Below, in pieces: positions 47,039 to 56,742 of a DNA stretch of 64,000 nt. The notes under the pieces are model-generated. The model did not search any database. It was not told where the DNA came from and worked only from the letters and a program-made list of their open reading frames with translations. A program made the position numbers and the translations under genes. The first letter of the stretch is position 1. Every line of letters starts with the position of its first letter. Source of the DNA: an uncultured Castellaniella sp. (GTDB taxonomy: Bacteria; Pseudomonadota; Gammaproteobacteria; Burkholderiales; Burkholderiaceae_B); assembly GCF_937988725.1 (NCBI RefSeq), contig NZ_CALKHS010000010.1, positions 186,001-250,000 on the forward strand, in the 5' to 3' direction.

Positions 47039-49939
47039 TCAACTGATCTCCATTGAAGGTTCTGACTCCTTTTCGAGGGCAGCATCAGGCTCCTGTGGGT
47101 GCAGGGTAGGGCTTTCGACTTGCGCCGGTGCCAGGTCATGCGCCAGCCCCTTGACCCCCAGCCGATCCACCCGCTCGGGCAGTTTGTCGGCATCATCCGT
47201 GAACACCACGACCTCATGCCGCTCGCGCGAGATGCTGACGTAGTACGTATCCTGGGCCGTGGTGCGGCTGAAACTTTCCGCGTTGTACAGCACCCGGTCG
47301 CAGGTCAGACCCTGGGCGCTGTGCGCCGTGGTGGTGTAGGCGTAGTCCAGGTGCAGCGGTTGATCGGTGGGCAGGGTGATGTGGCGACCGCTTGTCTCAA
47401 TAGTGACGGTGGTGGCCTCGATGCCGACGACCCGAGCCAGTTGACCGTTGACCATGTCATATTGTGCATCATTGCGCGTGATGCGCACCTGGTCGCCCAC
47501 GGACAGTTCGGATTCGTTCAGGTGATAGACCGAGAGCTTGCCTATGGTGCGGGGGATGATTTCGATGGGCTCAAGGTTTGATGCGCCTGGATTCGCCGCC
47601 TCCACCGTGATGCAATCATGGCGGGGCATGCCGGTCACCCGGTACAGTTCGCCACGCTTCAGGCCGCACTGGTAATCACGTTCCGGCACGACGATGTCGC
47701 CCACGGTGTAATACCGGGCGACGCTACGCTCGGCCCGTGTGGTGTCGTGGCGGGCAAGCAGCTGGCAGCGTTGGCCCTTGCCCTCCAGCCCACGCAGGGC
47801 GTGGATGTGGGCATTGATCGCTTGGCGCGAGGCGTTGGTGCCAGTCACGACGATGGTGCTGGCCTGTTGATCGGCAGGCAGCCCCACATAAGCCTGGGCG
47901 ATGGCTTCGTATCGGGCCGAGCTGTCGCGGGTCTTGTTGCCGTGTTCATCAACGCTGAACTGATCCGGGATAGTCAGTACTCGATCCAGTAAGGGTAAGG
48001 AGCGGCTGGCCTGGCCCTGGGCGGCCAGTTGTACGGCTTGCCGCAGCCGCTCGGATCGCTGGCGCTGGATGTCGCCCATGAGCACGGTCTTCATGGCGTG
48101 TTCTTGCAGCATGGCAAAGGCGCGGCCCGCCTCGATGGCCTTGGTCTGGGCCGTATCGCCCAGCAGCACCACCTTCGCGCCGGTGGGCTGGATGAGCGCC
48201 AGGAGCTTATCCATCTGGCGCACGGGCACGACCCCGGCCTCGTCGATCACCACCACGGTCTGCGGGCTCAGTTGGCTGGTGAAGGGGCGCTTGTCGCGGG
48301 CAGTCAGGACCGAGGCCACGGTATTGGCGGGCACGCCATCCTTGCGCAGATTGCGAACCATGCCGCCATAGGGGGCGAGCGCCACCAGGCTGTGGCCCTG
48401 CTGCTGCAGGATGGCCTGGGCGTTTTGCAGGGCAAAGGATTTGCCAGTGCCCGCCAGGCCCTGGATGCCGGCAATCTGGTCGGTGTCGCTGGCAATCAGC
48501 ATCACGGCTTCGCGCTGGCCTGGGGTCAGGCGCTCATCCAGACCGGCCTCGGTCACGGTGCTGGCGATGGGGGCCTGCCAGGCACGGCGGCCGCTGGCCT
48601 CGGCAGCCAAGATGCGGGATTCGGCCTCATAGGCCTTGCGGGTGGCGTAGCGCGGGCTTTCTATCAGGAGCCGCCCTTGGGTGATGGCCTGATCAACCAG
48701 CTGCAGGGCTGCACCCTGCGAGACCCCGCGCAGGTGCACGACCTCAGCCGCCCAGCCGTCGCGGGTCATGGGCGCTGCCTTTATGTCCTGTGTGCTGCGA
48801 TAGTGTGGGGCTTCCTGGATCAGCGCCCCTGCCTGTACCCGTGACTGGATGGCCGACTGGATGGCGGTGACATCCGTATGACCGCCCGCGTGGCGCACGG
48901 CACTTTGCAGCAGATCAGCCAGCGGCATGACGGATTCGCGCTCTGCCAGGTGCTGGATCGCCCAGTCCAGCGATGCCTGGGCCACCAGATCGGAAGTTCT
49001 GCTGGTTTCCTGCCGTGGCGGGATGGTCGCCTGCAGGCCTGCCTGGTCAAACCGCATACCGATGGCTTGGGCGGCTGCCTGCCATTGTTGCTGCAGCTCG
49101 ACTCGGCTGTAGGCCTGGGTCTTCTGCTGCCGGTGGGCGAGGGTGATGCCCTGGCGCAGGGCGTGCGGGGCCTGATCGCGGCTGGTCCCGCGTGCAGCCA
49201 GCTCTGCTGTGATGCCCGCGCTGCGCTTGCTGAAAAATTCGATCTCTTCCCGGCTGATGTGGGCAAGCTCGATGTGGTTCTTTTCGTGGCGCACGGCATA
49301 GCCCAGTGCCCGGACATTGCGCTCCAGCGTCGCCTGGTAGATGGAGTCCGTCACCCGCAGCAACTGGAAGATCTGTTCGTTGGACAGCGCCACCCATTGG
49401 CCGTCAGCCCGCTGCGTCAGGTTCATGAGCAGCGCGTGGACGTGCAGATGCGGGTCCGGTGCAGCGTCCTCCGTGGGCCGGGCCGTTTCGTGGCGAAACT
49501 TGGCGATGATGAGATTGCCCGTATGCTCCACCCGCGACTTGCCGTTCTCTTTCCTGCGGCCCATGGTCAGGTGTTGCTCGACATAGGCCAGCGCCGTAGC
49601 CACGGCATCATCATTGGCTTGGATCAGGCGCTCGTCGCCCCCGATCAGGGCCTGCAGCGTGATGCTTTTGGGCGCACCGAAGGTCAGGTCCAGCGCCGCG
49701 CGGGCCTTGGCGTCCTTGCGCACGGATTGACTGGCCGTGATGCCATGGCCGAAATCACCCTGCAGCATGGCCTTGAAGCGGGCGGGATCGATGGCCCCGA
49801 CCGCGCCCAAGCGTCGGGCACCATCGCCTTGCCAGGTCGCGGCGCTGCCGTCTCGGCTGTAATAGTCGTCGGCCTGCTCGGCATAGTAGTGGGTCGCAAG
49901 GGCCGCACGGGCCCGATAGATCTGGCTGTGCGAGATCAT
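47039..49939 (-). CDS. MobF-family conjugative relaxase/helicase (TrwC-like)
   Basis: This protein nicks oriT, binds the 5' end and unwinds the transferred strand. The N-terminal relaxase domain has two Tyr pairs (ATHYYAEQADDYYSRDG), TFGAPKSITLQAL, and the three-His metal site in DPHLHVHALLMN (near residue 165). The helicase half has Walker A GLAGTGKSFALQNAQ (near 496) and VVVIDEAGVVPVRQMDKL. At 966 residues from the ATG at 49939 (GGAG upstream) it has the same size as R388 TrwC. In R388-type backbones it follows the coupling-protein gene directly; here an opposite-strand gene separates them. Confidence 0.93.
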   Translation of the reverse strand: MISHSQIYRARAALATHYYAEQADDYYSRDGSAATWQGDGARRLGAVGAIDPARFKAMLQGDFGHGITASQSVRKDAKARAALDLTFGAPKSITLQALIGGDERLIQANDDAVATALAYVEQHLTMGRRKENGKSRVEHTGNLIIAKFRHETARPTEDAAPDPHLHVHALLMNLTQRADGQWVALSNEQIFQLLRVTDSIYQATLERNVRALGYAVRHEKNHIELAHISREEIEFFSKRSAGITAELAARGTSRDQAPHALRQGITLAHRQQKTQAYSRVELQQQWQAAAQAIGMRFDQAGLQATIPPRQETSRTSDLVAQASLDWAIQHLAERESVMPLADLLQSAVRHAGGHTDVTAIQSAIQSRVQAGALIQEAPHYRSTQDIKAAPMTRDGWAAEVVHLRGVSQGAALQLVDQAITQGRLLIESPRYATRKAYEAESRILAAEASGRRAWQAPIASTVTEAGLDERLTPGQREAVMLIASDTDQIAGIQGLAGTGKSFALQNAQAILQQQGHSLVALAPYGGMVRNLRKDGVPANTVASVLTARDKRPFTSQLSPQTVVVIDEAGVVPVRQMDKLLALIQPTGAKVVLLGDTAQTKAIEAGRAFAMLQEHAMKTVLMGDIQRQRSERLRQAVQLAAQGQASRSLPLLDRVLTIPDQFSVDEHGNKTRDSSARYEAIAQAYVGLPADQQASTIVVTGTNASRQAINAHIHALRGLEGKGQRCQLLARHDTTRAERSVARYYTVGDIVVPERDYQCGLKRGELYRVTGMPRHDCITVEAANPGASNLEPIEIIPRTIGKLSVYHLNESELSVGDQVRITRNDAQYDMVNGQLARVVGIEATTVTIETSGRHITLPTDQPLHLDYAYTTTAHSAQGLTCDRVLYNAESFSRTTAQDTYYVSISRERHEVVVFTDDADKLPERVDRLGVKGLAHDLAPAQVESPTLHPQEPDAALEKESEPSMEIS

Positions 49940-50128
49940 GGGGTGCTCCGGGAAGTGGGGGTGGTAAAAGATCAGCCAGCAGGCGCGAAAGGCGTGCCGA
50001 TGCTGGCTGTTGGGGAAAAGGGCAGGGGGATTACACAGGGTTTTCCACAGGAATTGTGGATGGCTGCTGATGGCCCAAGTGGACATAAGTTACATTAGGT
50101 ATGGCGAGTGCAGGTAGGGAGCCCGACT
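49940..50128. promoter_or_regulatory. divergent promoter region of relaxase and helicase-nuclease genes
   Basis: The 189-base gap is AT-richer than its surroundings. It holds TCCACA-GGAAT-TGTGGA (50044-50060), a small inverted repeat, and CATAAGTTACATTAGG further right. Both flanking genes must start transcription here. An oriT could also lie here, but I cannot identify a nic site. Confidence 0.4.
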
Positions 50129-53100
50129 ATGATTCAATTGCCGCCTTTGGTGGTAAATATACCGTTCTCGAAAGGGCGGATACGGCATGTCTTGCGACCG
50201 GCTGCCCAAGTCCAAGTCCTAGAGCGAAGTGAAGAACGGATTACATCGAGAACCACGTTGCCGGTTTTACATTTAGCGAGCGGTGAGCGAGTGCTTGTGA
50301 CTTCGCGACCTAGCATTGCTCGCCCAGTTAACGTGGATGGTGTCTTGAGGGAACGTCCAGAAGGTGGCTATCAGTGGAAGAGTCATCGGTTGCTCGAGGA
50401 ATTTGATGCGATGGTTATGCGGGACGGTTGGTCCCGTGTTGCCAGAGAAATTACTGGCTCTTGGATCGGACGACTTTCCTTTCGGTCCGAAATTAAACAG
50501 CAAGATGGAACCGTACAGCCGGGGCAGGAAGGTTTAAGGCCACCGCAACTGGGCGCATTGCATGCGATTGGGGCGCACTGGAGCCTGGAACACCAGCCAG
50601 CAACGGTCGTAATGCCGACCGGAACTGGAAAGACAGAGACCATGCTGGCGACTCTCGCAGCCTTTGGCAAGGCGCCGCTGTTGGTGGTGGTTCCGTGGGA
50701 TTCTCTTCGTACTCAGACTGTGCATAAATTCCTGACCTTCGGGTTGCTCAGAAAACTGAAGGTACTACCAGAAGTAGTACAAAATCCTATTGTTGGGATC
50801 ATCAACAGACGTCCGCAAACGATTGAGGATCTTGAACTGGTCGACGCATGCAATGTCGTGGTGGTCACTGCGAGCGCCATCGGTGTGGGCACGGAAAGTG
50901 CAATCCTTGATGCGTTGGCGCAGAAGTGTGGGGCACTCATCCTAGACGAAGCTCACCATGTGCCGGCGACCAATTGGTCGCGTGTCAGGGAGGCATTTAA
51001 GAACGTTCCTATCCTCCAGTTCACGGCGACGCCATTCAGGCGAGATGGGAAACTCGTCGATGGGAAGGTCATTTTTAACTACCCGCTTGGCCATGCCCAG
51101 CGAGATGGGTACTTCAAGCCAATCCGGTTCGAACCCGTCTACGAAGTTCGCGGCGCTGCGTGGGCAGATCAGGTGATTGCCAAGGTGGCCATTCAGCAGC
51201 TTCGGGAGGACTTGGCGGCTGGATATGACCATCTGCTCATGGCTCGGTGCGAGAATATCGGGCGGGCTGAGGTCGTGGAACAGATCTATCGAAAGCTCGC
51301 TCCAGACCTGGAGCCCCTCCTCATTCACTCAGAGAGCCATGGCGCTGATACCAAGATAGAGGAGTTGAAAGCGGGCCGATCGAAGATCGCGGTCTGCGTC
51401 AATATGCTTGGGGAGGGGTTCGATCTTCCTAGCCTGAAGGTGGCGGCTGTTCACGATATGCATCGCAGCCTGGCCATCCTTCTGCAGTTTACCGGCCGGT
51501 TTACCCGTGTCGCAGGCAAGAATATCGGTGATGCTACCGTTGTCGCAAATATTGCCGATTCCAGGGTTTCTGGTGCGCTAGAACGCCTGTATAGCGAAGA
51601 CGCCGACTGGAATAAATTGCTGAGCGAACTTAGCTCAGAAGCAGCACAAGAACATGCGGAACTGATCGAATTCCTTCAGTCATCGCAAAGACTGGATAAG
51701 TCAGCAGACGATGAAGTTTCTATCTCGCACCAGTTGCTCCGCCCGATCTTTAGTACGGTGGCCTATCGCGTAGCGAAATTCGCTCCCGCTAGGTTTCATA
51801 ATGGCCTCGGAAAGGATCGTCATGTTCATGCAGTTTGGCTGCATGAGCAGACCAAGACCTTGTACTTCGTGACAAGGAAGGAGCCGCGCTTGCGCTGGAT
51901 GCAGTCGAAAGAAGTTCGTGATCGGGAATGGGCTCTCTTCGTGCTGCATCACGATGAGGATGCAGGGCTTTTATTCCTGTCGTCAACAGATCACGGATCC
52001 ATGTTCCAGGAATTGGCTCAGGCAGTGTCCGACGAGGTTGCCCTGATCAGCGGAGAACAAGTATTCCGGTCACTCGGCCGAATAAACCGGCTGATGTTCC
52101 ATAGCTTGGGTGTGAAGAAACATGGAAGGCGAAATCTGAGCTTTGCCATGTACACAGGTGCGGATGTAGCGGAGGCGCTTGGGGTTTCCGAGCGAGCTGG
52201 TTCCGTCAAGAACAATGTCAGCGGAACAGGCTGGGAGGGGGGAAGCAAGATCGCGATTGGGTGCTCATACAAAGGACGCGTATGGTCGAGAGAACAAGGT
52301 TCTATTCCTTCGCTTGTCCGTTGGTGCAAGGCAGTTGGTTCGAAGCTCGTGGACGATACGATTAACGTTGCCAATATTATTGCTAACGTCCTGATTCCGG
52401 AAGAGGTCGACAGACTGCCAGATGCAACAGTACTCGCTGTAGAGTGGCCGGCAGAACTGTTGGGTATATCGGAGGAACGGGTTGTATTCACAGTCGGAAA
52501 TGAGGAATGGCCGCTATACCTGCTCGACCTCAAGCTTCGTGAGAGGGAAGGGAACGTCGTGCAGTTTGTACTTGGCACGGACGACTATCCTGAGTTCGCC
52601 GCCTTTGCATTGACGATTGGAGGCGAACACGGTTTTCAGGTTCGCCAGACAGAGGGGGATGTGCTGTCGATCAAGATCGGGAATCACGACTACCGTGCGT
52701 CGGAGTATTTCAGCTTTTATCCGCCTTTGATTCGCTTTGTGGATCTTTCTGAGTTGGATGGAAATCTCCTGATCAAGCCCCAGGATCCACGAGAACTGGC
52801 ACTTAATGAAAAGCAGTTCGAAGTATGGGATTGGCAGGGGGTGGATATGACGGTGGAGTCGCTCTGGCGAAACGGACAGGTGTGCAGAAACTCGATTCAA
52901 TGGAAAGCTGCGCAACATTTCGTCCACGGTGGCTTCGACGTGGTGTTCGACGACGATGGTGCGGGTGAAGCGGCAGATTTAGTTTGCCTCAAGGAGGAGC
53001 CAGATCGTATTCGACTTGTGTTGATCCACTGCAAATTTTCGGGAGGTTCGACGCCTGGAGAACGCGTGAAGGATGTGGTGGAGGTCTGCTCACAGGCTGT

Positions 53101-53398
53101 GCGCTCTGCAAAATGGAAATGGCGGTTCAGGGACCTTGGCCAACATATCAACAGCAGAAATCTGAAATTGGCGAATACTGCAGTTAGAACCAGCCGGTTT
53201 CTCGCCGGCAGTTCGGTGGAGTTGAACAATATTGTGAAGGCCTATCGGTTCAAACGGGTCGATGCGGAGATACTCGTGGTTCAGCCGGGGCTCTCATTGG
53301 AAAACCGGACGGCTGACCAGAACATGGTTATTGCCGCTGCCGCCACGTTCCTAAAAGAAACTATTGGATGTGACCTTGGGGTTATTTGCAGCGCGTAG
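50129..53398 (+). CDS. DEAD/DEAH-box helicase with nuclease-like C-terminal domain, candidate defence protein
   Basis: A 1089-residue SF2 enzyme. Helicase motifs are intact: Q-like RPPQLGALHAI, Walker A MPTGTGKTETML (near 161), LILDEAHHVP (near 272), TATPFRRDG, GEGFDLPSLKVAAV, and QFTGRFTRVAG (near 452). The middle 400 residues are unassigned. Near 947-966, EAADLVCL followed by VLIHCKFSGG resembles the D...(I/V)x(C/E)K core of PD-(D/E)xK nucleases. The ATG at 50129 has GGGAG upstream. The gene is on the plus strand in a minus-strand transfer operon, AT-richer and with a different codon style, so it looks like acquired cargo. DNA targeting is inferred; no named system is recognised. Confidence 0.85.
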   Translation: MIQLPPLVVNIPFSKGRIRHVLRPAAQVQVLERSEERITSRTTLPVLHLASGERVLVTSRPSIARPVNVDGVLRERPEGGYQWKSHRLLEEFDAMVMRDGWSRVAREITGSWIGRLSFRSEIKQQDGTVQPGQEGLRPPQLGALHAIGAHWSLEHQPATVVMPTGTGKTETMLATLAAFGKAPLLVVVPWDSLRTQTVHKFLTFGLLRKLKVLPEVVQNPIVGIINRRPQTIEDLELVDACNVVVVTASAIGVGTESAILDALAQKCGALILDEAHHVPATNWSRVREAFKNVPILQFTATPFRRDGKLVDGKVIFNYPLGHAQRDGYFKPIRFEPVYEVRGAAWADQVIAKVAIQQLREDLAAGYDHLLMARCENIGRAEVVEQIYRKLAPDLEPLLIHSESHGADTKIEELKAGRSKIAVCVNMLGEGFDLPSLKVAAVHDMHRSLAILLQFTGRFTRVAGKNIGDATVVANIADSRVSGALERLYSEDADWNKLLSELSSEAAQEHAELIEFLQSSQRLDKSADDEVSISHQLLRPIFSTVAYRVAKFAPARFHNGLGKDRHVHAVWLHEQTKTLYFVTRKEPRLRWMQSKEVRDREWALFVLHHDEDAGLLFLSSTDHGSMFQELAQAVSDEVALISGEQVFRSLGRINRLMFHSLGVKKHGRRNLSFAMYTGADVAEALGVSERAGSVKNNVSGTGWEGGSKIAIGCSYKGRVWSREQGSIPSLVRWCKAVGSKLVDDTINVANIIANVLIPEEVDRLPDATVLAVEWPAELLGISEERVVFTVGNEEWPLYLLDLKLREREGNVVQFVLGTDDYPEFAAFALTIGGEHGFQVRQTEGDVLSIKIGNHDYRASEYFSFYPPLIRFVDLSELDGNLLIKPQDPRELALNEKQFEVWDWQGVDMTVESLWRNGQVCRNSIQWKAAQHFVHGGFDVVFDDDGAGEAADLVCLKEEPDRIRLVLIHCKFSGGSTPGERVKDVVEVCSQAVRSAKWKWRFRDLGQHINSRNLKLANTAVRTSRFLAGSSVELNNIVKAYRFKRVDAEILVVQPGLSLENRTADQNMVIAAAATFLKETIGCDLGVICSA

Positions 53399-53461
53399 CA
53401 GATCGATGGTGTTTTTCTAAGAACTTGAGTGCGCTAGATGTCCTCTTGGCCGGTCCTGTGG

Positions 53462-55060
53462 TCATTCTTCGTCTCGAAATGCCGCTGTCTGGTTGCCAAA
53501 ATCCTGAAATGGCATTCTGACTCTCGCAACCGGCAAATTCCCCGCCAGGGCCGCATACCCCTCCAGCACCGGCAGCGCCTGAATCTGCGCCGGTGTCACC
53601 ACATCCTCAACTGTCCGATCCATATTATCGGACGTATTCCGATGATCGACACTGCGGCTGACGCTGTATTTTGGCCGCTCGACCTCGTGTTTGCCAAGGC
53701 TTTCGCTCATGTCGCGGGCGGTCTGCGGGTCGGTACGGGATCCGCCCAACACGACCAGGTTGCGGAAACTCGCCCGGATGGTGGTGGCCATCGTCCTGCC
53801 GTACAGGTGTTCCAGCTGGGATGTGCTCTGCAGGCCAGCCACGATGCGCAGCCCATTTTTGCGGCCTTTGGTGAGCCCCGCTTCCAGTGATGGCAAGGCT
53901 TCCAGGCTGGCCAACTCGTCGATGAAGAGCCACCAGCGCCTGCCGGTGCCTTCGGGCATGGACAGAATCGAAGTGATGAAGACATCGGCCCAGGACGACA
54001 CCAGGGGCCGCATGGAGCTCATCATGTCTTCGCGCCAGTTGATGTACAGGTTTCCGCCGCCCGGCCTGTCCAGCCAGTCACGGATGGAGAAGGGGCCGGG
54101 CTTCATGCTGGTGTGTTCCGACAACTTGTTGGAGAGCACAAACCGGGCCGATGACAGGGCTTTGGTGGCTTCGCTGGAGCCGACGAATAGGGATTCAGCC
54201 AGGGTGCCTTCCAGGAATTGCTTCAACACCTTGGGATCCTCGATGGTGCACAGCCGAAACAGATCCATGATGCTGGCGTCCGTCCCCTGCAGCTGGTGCA
54301 GCTTCTTGGCGGTTTCGCGCAGCAACAGCCGCCCGAAGTCGTTCCACTCCTCGGCGTTCTTGTCCTGGCTCATGGGCACTAGGGAATGCGCCAGGCGCTT
54401 CCAGTCGTAGTCGGCGCGGACTTCGTTGAAGAAGGACCAGCCCTCGCTTCTGGCGTCGTAGGGGTTGAGGATCACGTCGCCGGGTTGCCAGAATTTGCTC
54501 AGCAGATCGCCGTTGGGGTCGATCACGATCATGCGGTCATTGCGCATGGGCGGTTGGCCGGTCAGGTGGTGACGATGCGTGCGTGATCGCGCCAGCACGG
54601 ACGCCGCCATATTGCGCAGCAGCACCGACTTGCCGGACCCCGTGGCACCGCTCACCAGCAGGTGCAGGTTTTCGTTCGCTGTGGGCATGGGGATGCCTGC
54701 TACATCGATCTGCTGCTTGCCGGGTTCTGTGCAGAGCTTTGCCAGGTGTTTGGCCGTGGTCATGCGGGTGCCGCGCACGAAACGCTTGTAGGCGGCCCCC
54801 TCGAAACCTTCGGTTTTCGCGGTGCGGCCGACAAAGAGAATCAAGGCCAGGGCCAGCACCAGGCCTACGCCTAACGCCCCGTAGAGCAGGGGATAACCAG
54901 GGGTGAGCTTCACGAAATGCCAGGCCATCTGTCGATCCCAGTCGCGCCAGGCGATGCCGCTACCGTAGGTGGCAGCGGTCATCCAGGCCCCGATGGGAAA
55001 GAGCGTCAGAGAAAAGGCGGCGATACGCCGCCGAGTGATGGGGGAGATCAGGGTAGACAT
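53462..55060 (-). CDS. type IV coupling protein (TrwB/VirD4/TraD type)
   Basis: The coupling protein links the relaxosome to the secretion channel and pumps DNA. Two N-terminal membrane segments are seen (about residues 10-32 and 58-78). Walker A is LVSGATGSGKSVLLRNM (near 144), MIVIDPNGDLLSKFW and RRWWLFIDELASLEALPSLE are Walker-B-type regions, and RIVAGLQSTSQLEHLYG is conserved. At 532 residues it is close to TrwB (507). The upstream neighbour is the StbC-like gene (16 bases); the downstream neighbour is the convergent helicase gene. Confidence 0.93.
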   Translation of the reverse strand: MSTLISPITRRRIAAFSLTLFPIGAWMTAATYGSGIAWRDWDRQMAWHFVKLTPGYPLLYGALGVGLVLALALILFVGRTAKTEGFEGAAYKRFVRGTRMTTAKHLAKLCTEPGKQQIDVAGIPMPTANENLHLLVSGATGSGKSVLLRNMAASVLARSRTHRHHLTGQPPMRNDRMIVIDPNGDLLSKFWQPGDVILNPYDARSEGWSFFNEVRADYDWKRLAHSLVPMSQDKNAEEWNDFGRLLLRETAKKLHQLQGTDASIMDLFRLCTIEDPKVLKQFLEGTLAESLFVGSSEATKALSSARFVLSNKLSEHTSMKPGPFSIRDWLDRPGGGNLYINWREDMMSSMRPLVSSWADVFITSILSMPEGTGRRWWLFIDELASLEALPSLEAGLTKGRKNGLRIVAGLQSTSQLEHLYGRTMATTIRASFRNLVVLGGSRTDPQTARDMSESLGKHEVERPKYSVSRSVDHRNTSDNMDRTVEDVVTPAQIQALPVLEGYAALAGNLPVARVRMPFQDFGNQTAAFRDEE

Positions 55061-55076
55061 GGGTACCTTCCTGGAA

Positions 55077-55523
55077 TCAGGGGATCAGCCACTGGCCCAG
55101 CGCCAGACCTGCCAGTAACCCGCCCAGCACACCGGCGGCACCGCCAATGATCACGGCGATGACCGTCATGCGCCGGGCAGCATGGTGCGTGATGCGGGCG
55201 CACTGGGCTGCCTCCAGGGCCAGGTGATCCAGTCGGGTGCCAGTCGCGTCCAGCATGGCCTGGATGGCCTGCTGGTGCTGCTGGTGGATGGGCTTGGCGG
55301 TGGCTTCCAGCGAGGTTGTGAGATGGCGGACCAGTTGCTGGGGCAGGACCTGCTGGGTGTCGGCCACGGCCTGGATTTGCTGTTGGGCAGCATCCAGGCT
55401 TGTGCTGACGGTTTCCAGCCGATCCACAAGGCTGGCGACTTCGCCCAGCACGTCGTGGTACAGCAGATCCAGCTTCGTGCGGGCATGACCCGGGGCCGGG
55501 CCTGAGGTATGGGGCGCGTCCAT
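55077..55523 (-). CDS. plasmid stability/mobilisation accessory protein (StbC-like position)
   Basis: A 148-residue protein with a long helical, probably coiled-coil body (EVASLVDRLETVSTSLDAAQ, LVRHLTTSLEATAKP, HQQHQQAIQAMLDATGTRL) and one C-terminal membrane segment (VIAVIIGGAAGVLGGLLAGLALG). The place after the ParA-like gene and before the coupling protein equals that of stbC and trwA in R388-type plasmids. Sequence motifs are too weak for a firm name. An ATG at 55559 would add 12 residues. Confidence 0.6.
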   Translation of the reverse strand: MDAPHTSGPAPGHARTKLDLLYHDVLGEVASLVDRLETVSTSLDAAQQQIQAVADTQQVLPQQLVRHLTTSLEATAKPIHQQHQQAIQAMLDATGTRLDHLALEAAQCARITHHAARRMTVIAVIIGGAAGVLGGLLAGLALGQWLIP

Positions 55524-55530
55524 GGCGGGA

Positions 55531-56238
55531 TCAGGCAAAAAGCGCCGCAAAAGCTGCATTCATCTGCCGATCCACGGGCTGGGCCAGGGCGCGCAAGGCG
55601 TGTCGGTTGCTCAGCTGGGAAATCCGCGCGTGATCGCTGCGGTCAGCGGCCTTCAAGAGCGCCCGGTAGTCCGTCTGGTCGGCCAACACGTCGGCAAGCG
55701 TCGTGCGCAGATCGGCCAGCAGCTCGAAGACTTCGTTCTCGTAGATGGCGGCTTTGGGGTTCGCCTGCACTTCGCCGGTCTTCGCTGCATAGGCCAGGAT
55801 CGAGGGGAATTCATCCTCGACACTGGACTCGACCCGGTTAAACAGGATGCGCACGCGCTCCGGATCCACACCCAGCTCGGCCAGAGCAGCCACGGTCTTG
55901 ATGGTTTCGCGCTGGGCCTTGCCGGTGTTGATGACGGGCAGCACGAAGTAGTTCATCTCTTCGTGCGCACCCTCGTAGCGCATCATGTGGGTCAGGAAGT
56001 CCTCGATGTTGCTGGCGCCCACATCCACGATGGCATCGTCACGGGTCAGCAGTTCTCGAAAGAGCCTGCCGAAGTGTTCGCCGCGCAGCTGATCGACTGC
56101 CAGGCCCAGGTCCGCACCAGTTTCGTTGGTGGACTCCACCGCAAAGATCTGGGCCCCGTTCATGCGGGGGGCCAGCAGGTGAGAGGCGACGACGGTCTTG
56201 CCGACCGATCCGGTGTAGTTCAGGACTGCGACTTTCAT
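55531..56238 (-). CDS. StbB/ParA-like ATPase
   Basis: A 235-residue protein starting MKVAVLNYTGSVGKTVVASHLL, a deviant Walker A as in the StbB group of ParA/MinD ATPases. FAVESTNETGADLGL, AIVDVGASNIEDFL and FVLPVINTGKAQRETIKT follow. In R388, StbB acts in conjugation and segregation balance with StbA. The gene lies 4 bases after the StbA-like gene and 7 before the StbC-like gene, in the same order as stbABC. Confidence 0.85.
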   Translation of the reverse strand: MKVAVLNYTGSVGKTVVASHLLAPRMNGAQIFAVESTNETGADLGLAVDQLRGEHFGRLFRELLTRDDAIVDVGASNIEDFLTHMMRYEGAHEEMNYFVLPVINTGKAQRETIKTVAALAELGVDPERVRILFNRVESSVEDEFPSILAYAAKTGEVQANPKAAIYENEVFELLADLRTTLADVLADQTDYRALLKAADRSDHARISQLSNRHALRALAQPVDRQMNAAFAALFA

Positions 56239-56242
56239 GGGG

Positions 56243-56722
56243 TTATTCCTTGTCGTGTTGGATTTCGGTGTCTTGTGATGCCTTGGCCCGGTTGGCCAGG
56301 CCTTCGCGGCGCAGGGCATCGAGGTCGATGCGCATGTCGCGGATCTTGCGTAGATCCCCTGGGGTCTGGATGCGGCTGGGTCGCCCCTGGATGGCATCCA
56401 GTGGCGGGGTGGGTTTGGCGGCGGGTGTCGTGTTGGGCTCGACTGCGGGTGTGGTGGTTGCCTGACTTGCTTCTTCAGCGGCCAGCCGCCTGGCCTTGCG
56501 CCAGCGGCGCAGCGTGGTGATGTAGGTGTTGCGCTGCACCGGCAGGTCTGCGGCGGCCAGATCCTCCATGATGGCGGCGTGTGGTACGCCTGCAGCCACC
56601 TGGGGTTCGATGAGCGGGTAGAGCGCCCGCAGTTTCGCGGCCTGGCGCAGGCGCGGATCCAGGCTTTCCAGCACGGCACGATAACGAGCGATGGGATCGG
56701 GTTTGAGCGGGTTGTCAGTCAT
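56243..56722 (-). CDS. StbA-position DNA-binding-like plasmid protein
   Basis: A 159-residue protein. The N-terminal half (YRAVLESLDPRLRQAAKLRALYPLIEPQVAAGVPHAAIMEDLA, then NTYITTLRRWRKAR) looks like a helix-turn-helix of plasmid accessory proteins; the rest is Pro/Thr-rich, followed by a short basic helix (LRKIRDMRIDLDALRREGLA). It is the first gene before the StbB-like ATPase. R388 StbA binds sites near oriT and anchors the plasmid to the nucleoid; the same role is inferred here from position only. Confidence 0.65.
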   Translation of the reverse strand: MTDNPLKPDPIARYRAVLESLDPRLRQAAKLRALYPLIEPQVAAGVPHAAIMEDLAAADLPVQRNTYITTLRRWRKARRLAAEEASQATTTPAVEPNTTPAAKPTPPLDAIQGRPSRIQTPGDLRKIRDMRIDLDALRREGLANRAKASQDTEIQHDKE

Positions 56723-56742
56723 GAAAGGCCTTGGGTGAGGAT

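Noticed and set aside
50041..50100. oriT nic site beside the relaxase
   Set aside because: There is only a 6-bp inverted repeat; I cannot match a MobF nic consensus, so I did not call an oriT.
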